A DNA stretch of 64,000 bases from JAYZQT01 sp036136335 (GTDB lineage: Bacteria; Pseudomonadota; Alphaproteobacteria; MPNO01; UBA830). A program made the translations under genes and the position numbers. Under the pieces are notes generated by a model. It had not been told where the DNA came from and did no database searches. It saw only the letters and a list, made by a program, of their open reading frames with translations. Each line of letters opens with the position of its first letter. The stretch's first letter is position 1. Below, one piece after another: positions 43,679-52,058 of the stretch. The stretch is taken from assembly GCA_036136335.1 (NCBI GenBank), contig JAYZQT010000039.1:1-64000 (forward strand), in the 5' to 3' direction.

Positions 43679-44404
43679 ATGAGCGATGATATTTTGCTGG
43701 AACAGGATGGAAGAGTTCTGAAAGCCACCTTTAACCGTACACCTGATAATGGTGTGTCGGATGGCATGGCCCGCGCATTCTCTGAGGCTATCCTCTCCGC
43801 CCATGAGACTTCGGATATGGTACTGCTGCGAAGCGCTGGACCCGATTTCTGTACTGGTCGTATCCGGGATGCTAGCGCCGGTCCACCATCGCCTGAAGCC
43901 TATAGTCGCCGCCCCGAATATGATCCGATCTTCAATTGCTACCGGTCTATCAAAGATGCTCAGGTGCCGGTCATGGGCGTTATTGAAGGGCGCTGCATGG
44001 GCTTCGGAACGGCGGTTGCGTCCGTTTGCGATGTTACCTTTGCGAGTAGTACGGCAACGTTCAACATTCCTGAGGTTGGCCACAATGTAATGCCTACGAT
44101 GGTAATGTCAGCCCTGTATGACCGTATGAGTCGAAATGCGATCCTGTGGATGGCCTATTCCGCCGATTTCATTGATGCTGAGCGCGCGCTGAATTATGGA
44201 ATTATCAGCCAGGTCGTTGCAGCCGATAAGCTCGACGCAGAGATTGACCGTTTCTGTGGGTTGTTAACAAGCCGCCCGAGGCCAGCGATCCTCGGTTTGA
44301 AGGAGTATTTGCGGTCGGCACCACGTATGGATGACCAGGGCGCGCTGGACTACGCCCGCAGCATTCATTCGATGATCAATACCGCGGCGGCAATGAAGGA
44401 ATAA
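43679..44404 (+). CDS. Enoyl-CoA hydratase/isomerase family protein
   Basis: A 241-aa crotonase-fold protein from ATG 43679 (GGGAG seven bases upstream). It shows a degenerate first oxyanion segment (LRSAGPDFCTGRI), then VMGVIEGRCMGFGTAVASVCD and FNIPEVGHNVMP. Usual catalytic Glu positions cannot all be verified by eye, so it might be a hydratase, isomerase or hydrolase on a CoA ester. It is the last gene of the main operon, 26 bases after CoxL. Confidence 0.85.
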   Translation: MSDDILLEQDGRVLKATFNRTPDNGVSDGMARAFSEAILSAHETSDMVLLRSAGPDFCTGRIRDASAGPPSPEAYSRRPEYDPIFNCYRSIKDAQVPVMGVIEGRCMGFGTAVASVCDVTFASSTATFNIPEVGHNVMPTMVMSALYDRMSRNAILWMAYSADFIDAERALNYGIISQVVAADKLDAEIDRFCGLLTSRPRPAILGLKEYLRSAPRMDDQGALDYARSIHSMINTAAAMKE

Positions 44405-44433
44405 AAACGCCGCTCCTTTTCTCTGTGGGGCTG

Positions 44434-45381
44434 TCAGGTGTTCCGCTTTCGAAACTCCTTTGCATAGGCGGCGAGTGCGTTTTCCAACGTGAAGGAGGGT
44501 TCCCAGCCGAGTTCATCGCGTGCGCGGCTGATATCCAGAGGTATCATGCGGGATTGGGGTGGTGTTCCCGGCGTAATCTCGACCTCGACGTCAGGCAAGG
44601 TCGCCTTTACCGCGTCGATCAGCCGGTCGAACGTAATCGCCTCGCCCCAGGAAATATTATAGGCGGCGCCCTCTGGCAAACCCTGTTTGGTTGCGGCAAG
44701 ATCTAATGCGCGGCCCATATCGTCTGCATACAGGTATTCGAAGGCCATTGTCTGTTCTTCGGGAATGATCGCTTTAGTGCCACGTACACCCGCCTCGATC
44801 AGCGACTGCACTTTCTCTCCACCGCCTGAGCCACCCCAAAAATGACCCATCCCGAAGACATTTCCCGGCCGCAGGACCACGGCTTCGAAACCGCACTGAA
44901 TGCGATAGGCTTCTAAAATAAGTTCCTGAACGGCTTTTGAATTGGAATAGGCGGCACCACTGCCACGGGCAAAGTCTTCGGTAATACTTGTCTCCTCATC
45001 ACTCTTCCGCCAGTCATAGACGCCGAAGGTCGACAAATGTATCAGGCGTTTGATCCCGGTCAGCCTGACTGCTTCCACGACCGCCATCATGCCATTAACA
45101 TTCAGGTCGTACCCTGTGTGGATCGGGTTGGCGACGCGTTTACCGATGAGGCCCGCGGTGTGCAGGAACGTTTCCGGTTTGTGCGTTTTAATTGCGTTGA
45201 TAAGCGCTGGCAGGCTGCGGACATCGTCTACGACGACTTCATATTTGGCATCGCCAAGCCGCATTGACAGGTATTCGTCTCGCGGGATGGGGTCGATAAA
45301 AATCACCTTTTCTCCCCGTTTGGCGGCTTCGATAGCGTAAGCGGTGCCTACGAGCCCTGCGCCCGTGATCATTGTTGTCAT
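44434..45381 (-). CDS. NAD-dependent epimerase/dehydratase family protein
   Basis: A 315-aa extended SDR: Rossmann motif MITGAGLVGTAYAIEA, a Thr/Ser segment LIHLSTFGVYDW and the catalytic pair YSNSK. The motif TGAGLVG differs from the usual TGxxGxxG. It may oxidise, reduce or epimerise a sugar- or alcohol-like intermediate. Last gene of a minus-strand group SDR-cupin-epimerase, 29 bases behind the cupin; it converges on the main operon. Confidence 0.85.
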   Translation of the reverse strand: MTTMITGAGLVGTAYAIEAAKRGEKVIFIDPIPRDEYLSMRLGDAKYEVVVDDVRSLPALINAIKTHKPETFLHTAGLIGKRVANPIHTGYDLNVNGMMAVVEAVRLTGIKRLIHLSTFGVYDWRKSDEETSITEDFARGSGAAYSNSKAVQELILEAYRIQCGFEAVVLRPGNVFGMGHFWGGSGGGEKVQSLIEAGVRGTKAIIPEEQTMAFEYLYADDMGRALDLAATKQGLPEGAAYNISWGEAITFDRLIDAVKATLPDVEVEITPGTPPQSRMIPLDISRARDELGWEPSFTLENALAAYAKEFRKRNT

Positions 45382-45410
45382 TCAGTTGTCCACTTTGGTT
45401 GCTTTGTCTT

Positions 45411-45926
45411 TCAGCAGAAATACTGGTCCTTGAGGAATTCCAGGGGCACCGATTTGTTTTTCTTGGAATCACCTCGCATGGGTTCACCATCAGAATCCAC
45501 GCGATCTACCTCTGGCATTTTCTGATAGTTTGGGGAACCGATTCGAAGCATCACCAGTGGTTCACCTTCAACTGCGGTGAACCAGTACATATTTCCTCTT
45601 GGCAGCATAATACCCTGATTGGGTCCCAATACCGTTTCTTTTTCCTCTGGCCCGTAAAAGCGAACCTGACCCCGGAGTACGATGAAGCTGTGGTCTTCCC
45701 CCGGGTGGGCATGCAGTTCATTTTCACCGCCCTCGGCGTAAATTTTCAGGCGAATGGACAAATCATCGGTTGCCGCTAGAGGAGTGTCCGTGCGCCCCTG
45801 GGCAAGTAGCTGTCCAGCAACGTTGAATACGGTTGGTTTTAAATTGGATGCAAGTTGTGATTGTCGGCGCCTCAGCTCACCGGACCCGATGGCGGGCGGA
45901 ATTATTTCGCGCGTCGCGCTAGCCAT
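45411..45926 (-). CDS. Cupin-domain protein
   Basis: A 171-aa protein from ATG 45926, preceded by AGGGAGG, so the longer frame to 46013 is rejected. The cupin motifs are HAHPGEDHSFIVLRGQVRFYG and GIMLPRGNMYWF, with three His/Glu metal ligands visible. It might be a metal-dependent dioxygenase, isomerase or sugar-binding protein. Middle gene of the SDR-cupin-epimerase group; a small inverted repeat lies in its upstream gap. Confidence 0.82.
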   Translation of the reverse strand: MASATREIIPPAIGSGELRRRQSQLASNLKPTVFNVAGQLLAQGRTDTPLAATDDLSIRLKIYAEGGENELHAHPGEDHSFIVLRGQVRFYGPEEKETVLGPNQGIMLPRGNMYWFTAVEGEPLVMLRIGSPNYQKMPEVDRVDSDGEPMRGDSKKNKSVPLEFLKDQYFC

Positions 45927-45973
45927 GTTCAACCTCCCTTGAGACTTTCCCGTTTCCTGATTGGAACAGAGCC

Positions 45974-45990
45974 TAGACATTCGGTGTCTA
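45974..45990. promoter_or_regulatory. Inverted repeat upstream of the cupin gene
   Basis: TAGACA (45974-45979) and TGTCTA (45985-45990) are inverted around TTCGG, 48 bases before the cupin start and behind the SDR stop. It could be an operator for a separate cupin promoter, or a small RNA hairpin; sequence alone does not decide. Confidence 0.3.
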
Positions 45991-46031
45991 TGGAACAATG
46001 TGACATCAAACAAAAACCGTTACTCACCGCT

Positions 46032-46877
46032 CTATGACCCTTCCATGGGATTTCCTTCAGCGACAATTGCCTGCGCGCCGAGACCAGGCCAGGCTGCCGG
46101 CCAGGAAGCTTTCTGTGCAGCTTCGCGGTCGGGAAGCATTTGGTCCCATTCGGTAGCAACGATCCGGCGGCCGGTGAACCCATCAGATGAATTGGATGCG
46201 AGCCAGACAATCGGCGTTTTCATGATGGCCGGCTGGACAAGCGCTTCCCGGTTGCCTGCAGACGCGGCGGGGACCATTCCCGTGTTTGCGGGCCCACCCG
46301 GCACCAGAACGTTCACGCTGACGGGACTACCCTCGAGGTCCTTGGCCCAGACGGCGGAGCAGGCTTCCAGTGCGGCTTTTGAAGGACCATAGGGAGTCCA
46401 TCCGCGTCGGATCATGGTGTCCAGGCTGGTAGTCACGTTGACGATCCGGCCCCATTCCGCATTCTGGAGGTGAGAAATTGCGGCCTTGGCCATCAAGAAA
46501 GCACCCTTTACGTTGGTATCCAGAACATTTTCCCAGTTTTTGTCCGGTACATCCCAGAACATGATGTTGTCGACATAATAGTCCTCGCGAATGCTCGACT
46601 GACCAATGCCCGCATTGTTTACCAGCATGTGCAGGGCACCAAAATTTTCTACTGTCTGCGTGATGGCATCCTGGCAGGCTACGGGCGACCGAACATCTCC
46701 GCCAATAGGTAAAATGCTGTCAGCCAGATCCGGTCGTTTCATCGCTGTTTGTTTTGCCAATTCCTCCGACACGTCGAGGGCGGCAACCCTGTATCCGGCG
46801 ACCGCAAGTGCCTCCGTCATTGCGCCACCGAGTCCGCCGCCTGCTCCGGTCACCAATGCAACCCTGTTGTCGCTCAT
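46032..46877 (-). CDS. Short-chain dehydrogenase/reductase
   Basis: A 281-aa classical SDR: cofactor motif VTGAGGGLGGAMTEA (about residues 10-24), the NNAG motif LVNNAGIG, and the active-site YGPSK. Asp38-like residue in ALDVSEE after the second strand favours NAD over NADP. Substrate unknown. It is divergent from a cupin gene across a 95-base region that holds the palindrome at 46910, so the pair is probably co-regulated. Confidence 0.9.
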   Translation of the reverse strand: MSDNRVALVTGAGGGLGGAMTEALAVAGYRVAALDVSEELAKQTAMKRPDLADSILPIGGDVRSPVACQDAITQTVENFGALHMLVNNAGIGQSSIREDYYVDNIMFWDVPDKNWENVLDTNVKGAFLMAKAAISHLQNAEWGRIVNVTTSLDTMIRRGWTPYGPSKAALEACSAVWAKDLEGSPVSVNVLVPGGPANTGMVPAASAGNREALVQPAIMKTPIVWLASNSSDGFTGRRIVATEWDQMLPDREAAQKASWPAAWPGLGAQAIVAEGNPMEGS

Positions 46878-46909
46878 TTTATCGACCTGCTATGATTGTT
46901 GTCATGATT

Positions 46910-46924
46910 AACATACCGTATGTT
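46910..46924. promoter_or_regulatory. Perfect palindrome, probable operator between SDR and cupin genes
   Basis: AACATAC-C-GTATGTT is a 15-base perfect palindrome in the divergent gap. TTGTCA at 46899-46904 could be a -35 box, with TATGTT (46920-46925) as -10 at a short 15-base spacing inside the palindrome. The inner nine bases ATACCGTAT are identical to the palindrome at 29681-29693. Confidence 0.55.
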
Positions 46925-46972
46925 TCCTGCATCTCTATGATACCGGGAACAGGCGTGAAAGAATTTCCATTC

Positions 46973-47557
46973 ATGAGCCCAAAAAAGCTGCTGCCATCGG
47001 TTGAAATATTTGTTTCGGAAATGCGGGGCGTTTGCGAGAATACAGAAGGTGATGAAAGATGGAAGCGCTGCAGGGAACTTCTGGTGGAATTGCTTCGTGA
47101 TCCTGAGCTTCAGGACCATGCCCGGGATTGGCCCGTTGGTGGATTTGACGGCAAGAAGGTCGACAATCTTCTGTTTTACGAAGATCCTGTTCATGGTTTT
47201 GTCATCAATGGTCTCATCAAGAACCCTGGCGGCCGGGCAATGATCCACGATCACGGCCAAGCCTGGACCATTTATGGCGTTCTGTCGGGCAAGGAGCGGG
47301 TTGTCCGTTACGCGGAAACCACCAGAGAGGACGGCGAAGTGGGGTTTGAGGAAAAACACACGGTTCATTGCAGCCCCGGCGATGTGGATATTGTTCGTCC
47401 ATGGGAAATTCATTCAGAATATGCTGGCGATGAGAAGTCGATCGCCGTTATCGTGCGCAGCCAAAGGTCAGGCACATTTGAGCAATTCCGGTATTTTGAC
47501 GATGGCGGAAAGGCTAAGTTCCCGGGCCCAAATCAGGTACCCTACGATCTTGAATAG
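46973..47557 (+). CDS. Cupin-fold protein (cysteine dioxygenase-like metal site)
   Basis: A 194-aa protein from ATG 46973; GTG 46955 and ATG 46937 in the same frame are alternatives. The metal motif HDHGQAWTIYGVLSGKE and the later His in RPWEIHSEY resemble the cysteine-dioxygenase/'thiol dioxygenase' type of cupin, which uses three His. Substrate unknown. It is divergent from the SDR and shares the palindromic operator with it; the following gene converges from the other side. Confidence 0.78.
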   Translation: MSPKKLLPSVEIFVSEMRGVCENTEGDERWKRCRELLVELLRDPELQDHARDWPVGGFDGKKVDNLLFYEDPVHGFVINGLIKNPGGRAMIHDHGQAWTIYGVLSGKERVVRYAETTREDGEVGFEEKHTVHCSPGDVDIVRPWEIHSEYAGDEKSIAVIVRSQRSGTFEQFRYFDDGGKAKFPGPNQVPYDLE

Positions 47558-47567
47558 TCAGGTAACA

Positions 47568-48656
47568 TTATTTCGGTCCGCGGATTTGCTCGGGCAAAAA
47601 CGGGAACGCCGATAGCTCATTCGATGCATCTACGGCTCGGGCTTCTTTGACGAAAGTAGGGTCCAGCTGTTCGATCGACGTGACACCGATAAGTCCCATA
47701 GCATTTTTCATCTCTGCCTCCATTATTTCCAGCGCTCGGACCAGTGCGGCCTGACCACCTGCAGCCAGTGCCCACCCCTGAAACCGGCCCAAGCCCACTG
47801 CTGTGGCGCCCAGAGAGATTGCTTTCAGAACATCTGTTCCACGCACGAAACCACCGTCAACAACGATCTCTGCCCTATCCCCTACGACGCCTGCGACCTC
47901 TTTGAGGATCTCAATCGTACCGTCACCATGATCCATCTGTCGTCCGCCATGGTTCGAGATGTATATTACATCGACATCGTGCTCCAGGGCGATTGCGGCA
48001 TCCTCTGCCGTCTGGATGCCCTTAAGGATAAATGGCAGGCCTCCGCGTTCCCGCATCCGGTCCATCCATTCCCATGTCAGTCCGGCCTGATGGATGCGAA
48101 GGTCTTCGCTATACCGTTTGATGCTTGGTGGTCGCCACCCCGTAATCAACTGACGTTCCCGGCGGCCGTAATAGGCGGAATCCACAGTAAGACAGAGGGC
48201 AGTATATCCTGCACCAACCGCGCGGTCGATCAGGTCGTCGACCCAGGATTCGTCACCACGGATGTATATCTGAAAAATCTTGGGATGATCTGTCGAGGCG
48301 GCGATTTTTTCGAGCGTCGGTTCGGTTACCGTACTGACCAGATTGATCGTTCCAAATTCTGCAGCGGCCTTGGCCACCGCAATTCCACCATCGGGCGTAA
48401 GTGTTTGTAGTGATCCTATTGGAGCAAGCAGGCAGGGGATACGAAGTTTGTGTCCCAAAATGGTTGCCGCCGGGTCAATTTCGCGCACGTCCCGCAAAAT
48501 TCTGGGGCGCAATGCGAGCGCGTCAAGACAGTGGCGATTGCGCCTGAGCGTTGTCTCGGTTTCCGCGGCACCGGTGACATAGTTCCAAACCGAACGTGGG
48601 ATATTATTTCGTGCCGCGACGATGATCTCGTGCATCGTTGCGTATGTTTCCGTCAT
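47568..48656 (-). CDS. FMN-dependent 2-hydroxy-acid oxidase/dehydrogenase
   Basis: A 362-aa TIM-barrel flavoenzyme of the lactate/glycolate oxidase family. Visible parts are the N-terminal RNNIPRSVWNYVTGAAETE, the FMN site LLAPIGSLQ, the catalytic His in SNHGGRQ, and the phosphate-binding VDGGFVRGTDVLKAISLGA. It would oxidise a 2-hydroxy acid to a 2-keto acid. It is divergent from the TRAP transporter operon across about 250 bases. Confidence 0.92.
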   Translation of the reverse strand: MTETYATMHEIIVAARNNIPRSVWNYVTGAAETETTLRRNRHCLDALALRPRILRDVREIDPAATILGHKLRIPCLLAPIGSLQTLTPDGGIAVAKAAAEFGTINLVSTVTEPTLEKIAASTDHPKIFQIYIRGDESWVDDLIDRAVGAGYTALCLTVDSAYYGRRERQLITGWRPPSIKRYSEDLRIHQAGLTWEWMDRMRERGGLPFILKGIQTAEDAAIALEHDVDVIYISNHGGRQMDHGDGTIEILKEVAGVVGDRAEIVVDGGFVRGTDVLKAISLGATAVGLGRFQGWALAAGGQAALVRALEIMEAEMKNAMGLIGVTSIEQLDPTFVKEARAVDASNELSAFPFLPEQIRGPK

Positions 48657-48905
48657 ATTTCGTGTTTCCTAATCAGATTGGCAAGGCCTGTCGGTTCCAC
48701 GTGAGTTTGGCCATGTTTTTTCTTTGGATCAAACCAAAATCTCAAAACCTGATGTCAAAACATATCAGTCGGTGTAGGATGCTGTGGGTATCGTTTGGCC
48801 ATGCCCACTCGTGGCGTGATAATCCTTAAATTTGGGGGGTACGTTGTCTACAAACAAAATTTAGTGGTATGTTTTTTCGCAAATAGAAATGGGGAGGAAA
48901 ATTTA

Positions 48906-49979
48906 ATGACCAAGATTGCAGGTCCTTCATTCATGGCGGCAGCCGTCGCTATTGCGCTAACGGCTACCGGACCGGCCAATGCGAAGACATATAAGATCAC
49001 AATGGCAGCGGCGCCACCACCAATGGTGACTTTTGTGGCCGCTTTTAAAAATATTCTTTCCAAGAAGATTAACGCTCGCCTTAAAGCAGCGGGGAAGGGT
49101 GACCAGATTAAATGGACGCATGCCTATACACAATCGCTTGCGAAATTTCACGAGCTTTTCGAGGCGGTTGAAGAAGGAATAGCGGGCGGCGGTTTGATTT
49201 TGAAAAATTTTGAGCCGTCAAACCTGCCCTTGGAAGCATTCGCTGCACATACGCCTTTCAATAACATGACCCGGGAACAGTTATCGGCAATAGATACTAA
49301 GTTGCGGACGATCATACCAGAGCTTAACGGGGCATATACCAAGCATAATCAGATACACATCCAAAGTGGCGTAAATGACTCCATGGAGATGATGACGAAA
49401 TTTCCCCTTGTAAAAGTGACAGATTTGAAAGGGCGAAAACTTGGGACCAGCGGCACTTTCGGTCAGTGGATACGGGGGACGGGTTCTATTTCGGTTACGT
49501 CGTCAATGAACCAGTCATACACGAACATAAAAAATGGTGTCTATGAGGGATATCCAATCGGTTATATCCTCGGGTTTATTTATAAAACCTACTCCGTGGC
49601 GCCTTATCTGACTCAGGTTGGATTTGGGGTCAGCAACGTTTCTGGCCTTACTTTCAATCTTTCGACCTGGAAAGCGCTGCCTTCTTATGTTCAGGATATT
49701 ATCCGTCAGGAAGCGACCAAATGGCCCGGATACCAGAACATGATGGACAACAAAAAGCGGGCAAAATTCAAATCCATCATGAAAAAGAAGGGCGCAAAGT
49801 TTAGCGTCCTAGCTGCTGCCGAGAGAGCAAAATGGGCCGCAGCGATGCCGAATATTGCCAAGGAATGGGCGGGCCGGTTAGAGAAGAAAGGTCTTCCCGG
49901 AAATAAGCTTTTAAAGGCTTACATGGACGAACTGCGGGCACGAAATATAAAAATTGCAAGGCAGTGGGACAAAGGCTAA
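48906..49979 (+). CDS. TRAP transporter substrate-binding protein (DctP family)
   Basis: A 357-aa periplasmic binding protein from ATG 48906 (GGGGAGGA upstream), with a signal peptide cut near PANAKT. The C-terminal half shows the DctP-type strand LGTSGTFGQWIRG and GVSNVSGLTFNLSTWKALP. TRAP systems take up organic acids using the ion gradient. The fused membrane subunit follows after 66 bases. The upstream extension to 48795 in the same frame lacks a ribosome site. Confidence 0.9.
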   Translation: MTKIAGPSFMAAAVAIALTATGPANAKTYKITMAAAPPPMVTFVAAFKNILSKKINARLKAAGKGDQIKWTHAYTQSLAKFHELFEAVEEGIAGGGLILKNFEPSNLPLEAFAAHTPFNNMTREQLSAIDTKLRTIIPELNGAYTKHNQIHIQSGVNDSMEMMTKFPLVKVTDLKGRKLGTSGTFGQWIRGTGSISVTSSMNQSYTNIKNGVYEGYPIGYILGFIYKTYSVAPYLTQVGFGVSNVSGLTFNLSTWKALPSYVQDIIRQEATKWPGYQNMMDNKKRAKFKSIMKKKGAKFSVLAAAERAKWAAAMPNIAKEWAGRLEKKGLPGNKLLKAYMDELRARNIKIARQWDKG

Positions 49980-50045
49980 TCCCGACGTTCTCCAGGGGAA
50001 TTTAGAGGCGTTAAAATCAATTGCGGGAAGGCCGCTTAGGTTGAT

Positions 50046-51959
50046 ATGGCCACAGTAGTTCGAGTGTTCGATAAAACCGTGGCCGCATTCAATGCGACCG
50101 GTAGCGGCTGGATATTTGTAATGATGGTCCTGCTCACAACTGATGTTGTGTGCAGGGCCGCATTCAATTCACCGATAAAGGGCATCCCGCTGCTGATCGA
50201 AATGTCCATGTTGGTAATTGTTTTCATGCAATTACCGTCTGCAATAAGGGCTGATCGTTTGACACGGTCAGATGTGTTGCTTGCGAGATTATTAAAGAAC
50301 AACCCTTCAGTGGGTGTTCCGCTGAGGGCGGTCTATGACGGTCTCGGTGTGTTTCTTATGATCATCGTGTTTTGGTATACGTTGCCAGTTTTTTTCAAGG
50401 TGTGGGGCCGAAATACACAAGAGGGACTAGAGGGTGACTTTGCGCTGCCGACCTGGCCGTTCAAATTGCTCGTTCTAATTGGAGCGATTTTCTGCGCCAT
50501 TCAATTTTGGCGGGCTTTTCTCGACGGTGTCAGACTCATTACAAAGTTGAAGTCAGACGGCCAGTTCTATTCTCGGCGAATTTTTATCATCTCGATCCTT
50601 TTTGCTGGAGCCTGTGTCGCAATTTGGGCATTAGCCACATATTCCGAAATCGAAGCCGCTGGAGTTGGTGTAGTATCAATTTTATTTGTCCTGTTTTTTG
50701 TTTATGTTGGAGTTCATGTTGGCGTTGCGTTGGCATTGATTTCCTTTGTATGTGTATGGGCCATCAGGGATATTGATATAGGTGGCCGTTTGCTTGCGCT
50801 TTCTGCAGGCGAAAGCATGCAGCAATACGAGTTCGGAGTTATCCCGTTATTTGTTTTGATGGGCCTGCTGGTGAGTATTTCCGGGATAGGCCGAGATACT
50901 TATGACGTCGCAAACAACCTGTTTCGAAAGCTCAAGGGAGGCCTTGGCACCGCGACGGTCGGCGCGAATGCTGTATTCGCCGCTGTTACTGGAACAAGTA
51001 TTGCATCGGCATCTGTCTTTACACGCGTTGCAGTTCCCGAGATGCTCCGCCTTGGTTATAAACCGCGCTTCTCAGTGGGTGTAGTTGCGGGAAGTTCGGT
51101 CCTGGGAATGCTTATCCCGCCGAGCCTGCTTCTCATTATATTCGGAATAATTGCAGAACAATCAATCGGCGACCTTTTTATGGCGGGAATCGTTCCCGGT
51201 CTCGTCCTTGCGGGCGCTTACTGTGTTCTTATATGGCTGATGGCTAACAAGTTTCCGGACAAGGTTGGTTCGCCAGAATCCCTAAAAACAGACCGACCTA
51301 AGATGATGGGATCCCTGGAGGCCGTACGCAAAAGTGTACCAATAGTGCTGCTGATTATCCTCGTTCTGGGTGGAATTTACGGGGGCATTTTTACGGCAAC
51401 CGAAGCAGGCGGGATCGGGGCTTTTGGCGCTCTGATACTGACCTTTGTCAAAGGGAAACTTACCCGGGAAACGCTTTGGGAAGCGCTGACTGATACAGGC
51501 CACGTCACCGCTTCTATCTGTTTCTTGCTGTTGTCGGCACACATCTATTCCCGAATGATAGCACTCACCGGGATTCCAGGCCTAATGGAAGACTGGGTTA
51601 TGGCCTCAGGTATGGGCGTTTCGGGACTTATCGCCATATACGTTGTCGCAATCATACTTATGGGCACAATCCTCGACGCAGGCTCGATAATGTTAATCAC
51701 TGTACCCCTCGCGATACCCGCACTGGCGCCATTCGATGTCGACCTGATTTGGTTTGGTATTGTCACAATAATTGCAGTGGAAATTGGACTTCTTACGCCT
51801 CCCTTGGGACTGGCATGTTTCGTTATCCATAACAACCTCCAGGATGACCGTATTGGCATCGAGGATGTTTTCTGGGGTGCGGTGCCGTTTGCGATTACCA
51901 TGCTGATAGTTCTTCTGCTTGTAATCGCATTGCCAGAGCTTGCGACGTCGCTGCTGTAA
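50046..51959 (+). CDS. TRAP transporter fused membrane subunit (DctQM)
   Basis: A 637-aa protein joining the small four-span DctQ unit (about residues 1-175, for example NSPIKGIPLLIEMSMLVIVF) and the large DctM unit (about 195-637, with family segments MGLLVSISGIG and GSSVLGMLIPPSLLLIIFG). About 16 membrane spans in total. Fusion of Q and M is a known natural variant. Together with the preceding DctP it forms a complete TRAP transporter; uptake of an organic acid linked to the nearby FAH and hydratase genes is likely. Confidence 0.93.
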   Translation: MATVVRVFDKTVAAFNATGSGWIFVMMVLLTTDVVCRAAFNSPIKGIPLLIEMSMLVIVFMQLPSAIRADRLTRSDVLLARLLKNNPSVGVPLRAVYDGLGVFLMIIVFWYTLPVFFKVWGRNTQEGLEGDFALPTWPFKLLVLIGAIFCAIQFWRAFLDGVRLITKLKSDGQFYSRRIFIISILFAGACVAIWALATYSEIEAAGVGVVSILFVLFFVYVGVHVGVALALISFVCVWAIRDIDIGGRLLALSAGESMQQYEFGVIPLFVLMGLLVSISGIGRDTYDVANNLFRKLKGGLGTATVGANAVFAAVTGTSIASASVFTRVAVPEMLRLGYKPRFSVGVVAGSSVLGMLIPPSLLLIIFGIIAEQSIGDLFMAGIVPGLVLAGAYCVLIWLMANKFPDKVGSPESLKTDRPKMMGSLEAVRKSVPIVLLIILVLGGIYGGIFTATEAGGIGAFGALILTFVKGKLTRETLWEALTDTGHVTASICFLLLSAHIYSRMIALTGIPGLMEDWVMASGMGVSGLIAIYVVAIILMGTILDAGSIMLITVPLAIPALAPFDVDLIWFGIVTIIAVEIGLLTPPLGLACFVIHNNLQDDRIGIEDVFWGAVPFAITMLIVLLLVIALPELATSLL

Positions 51960-52058
51960 CCCTGGGGAACCTAATGTAAAATATTGAAGATCAAACTGGA
52001 GATGGATCGCGATCGATCGCTGCGATTTTCATAACAGGCGGAATGGGAGAGGACACAC

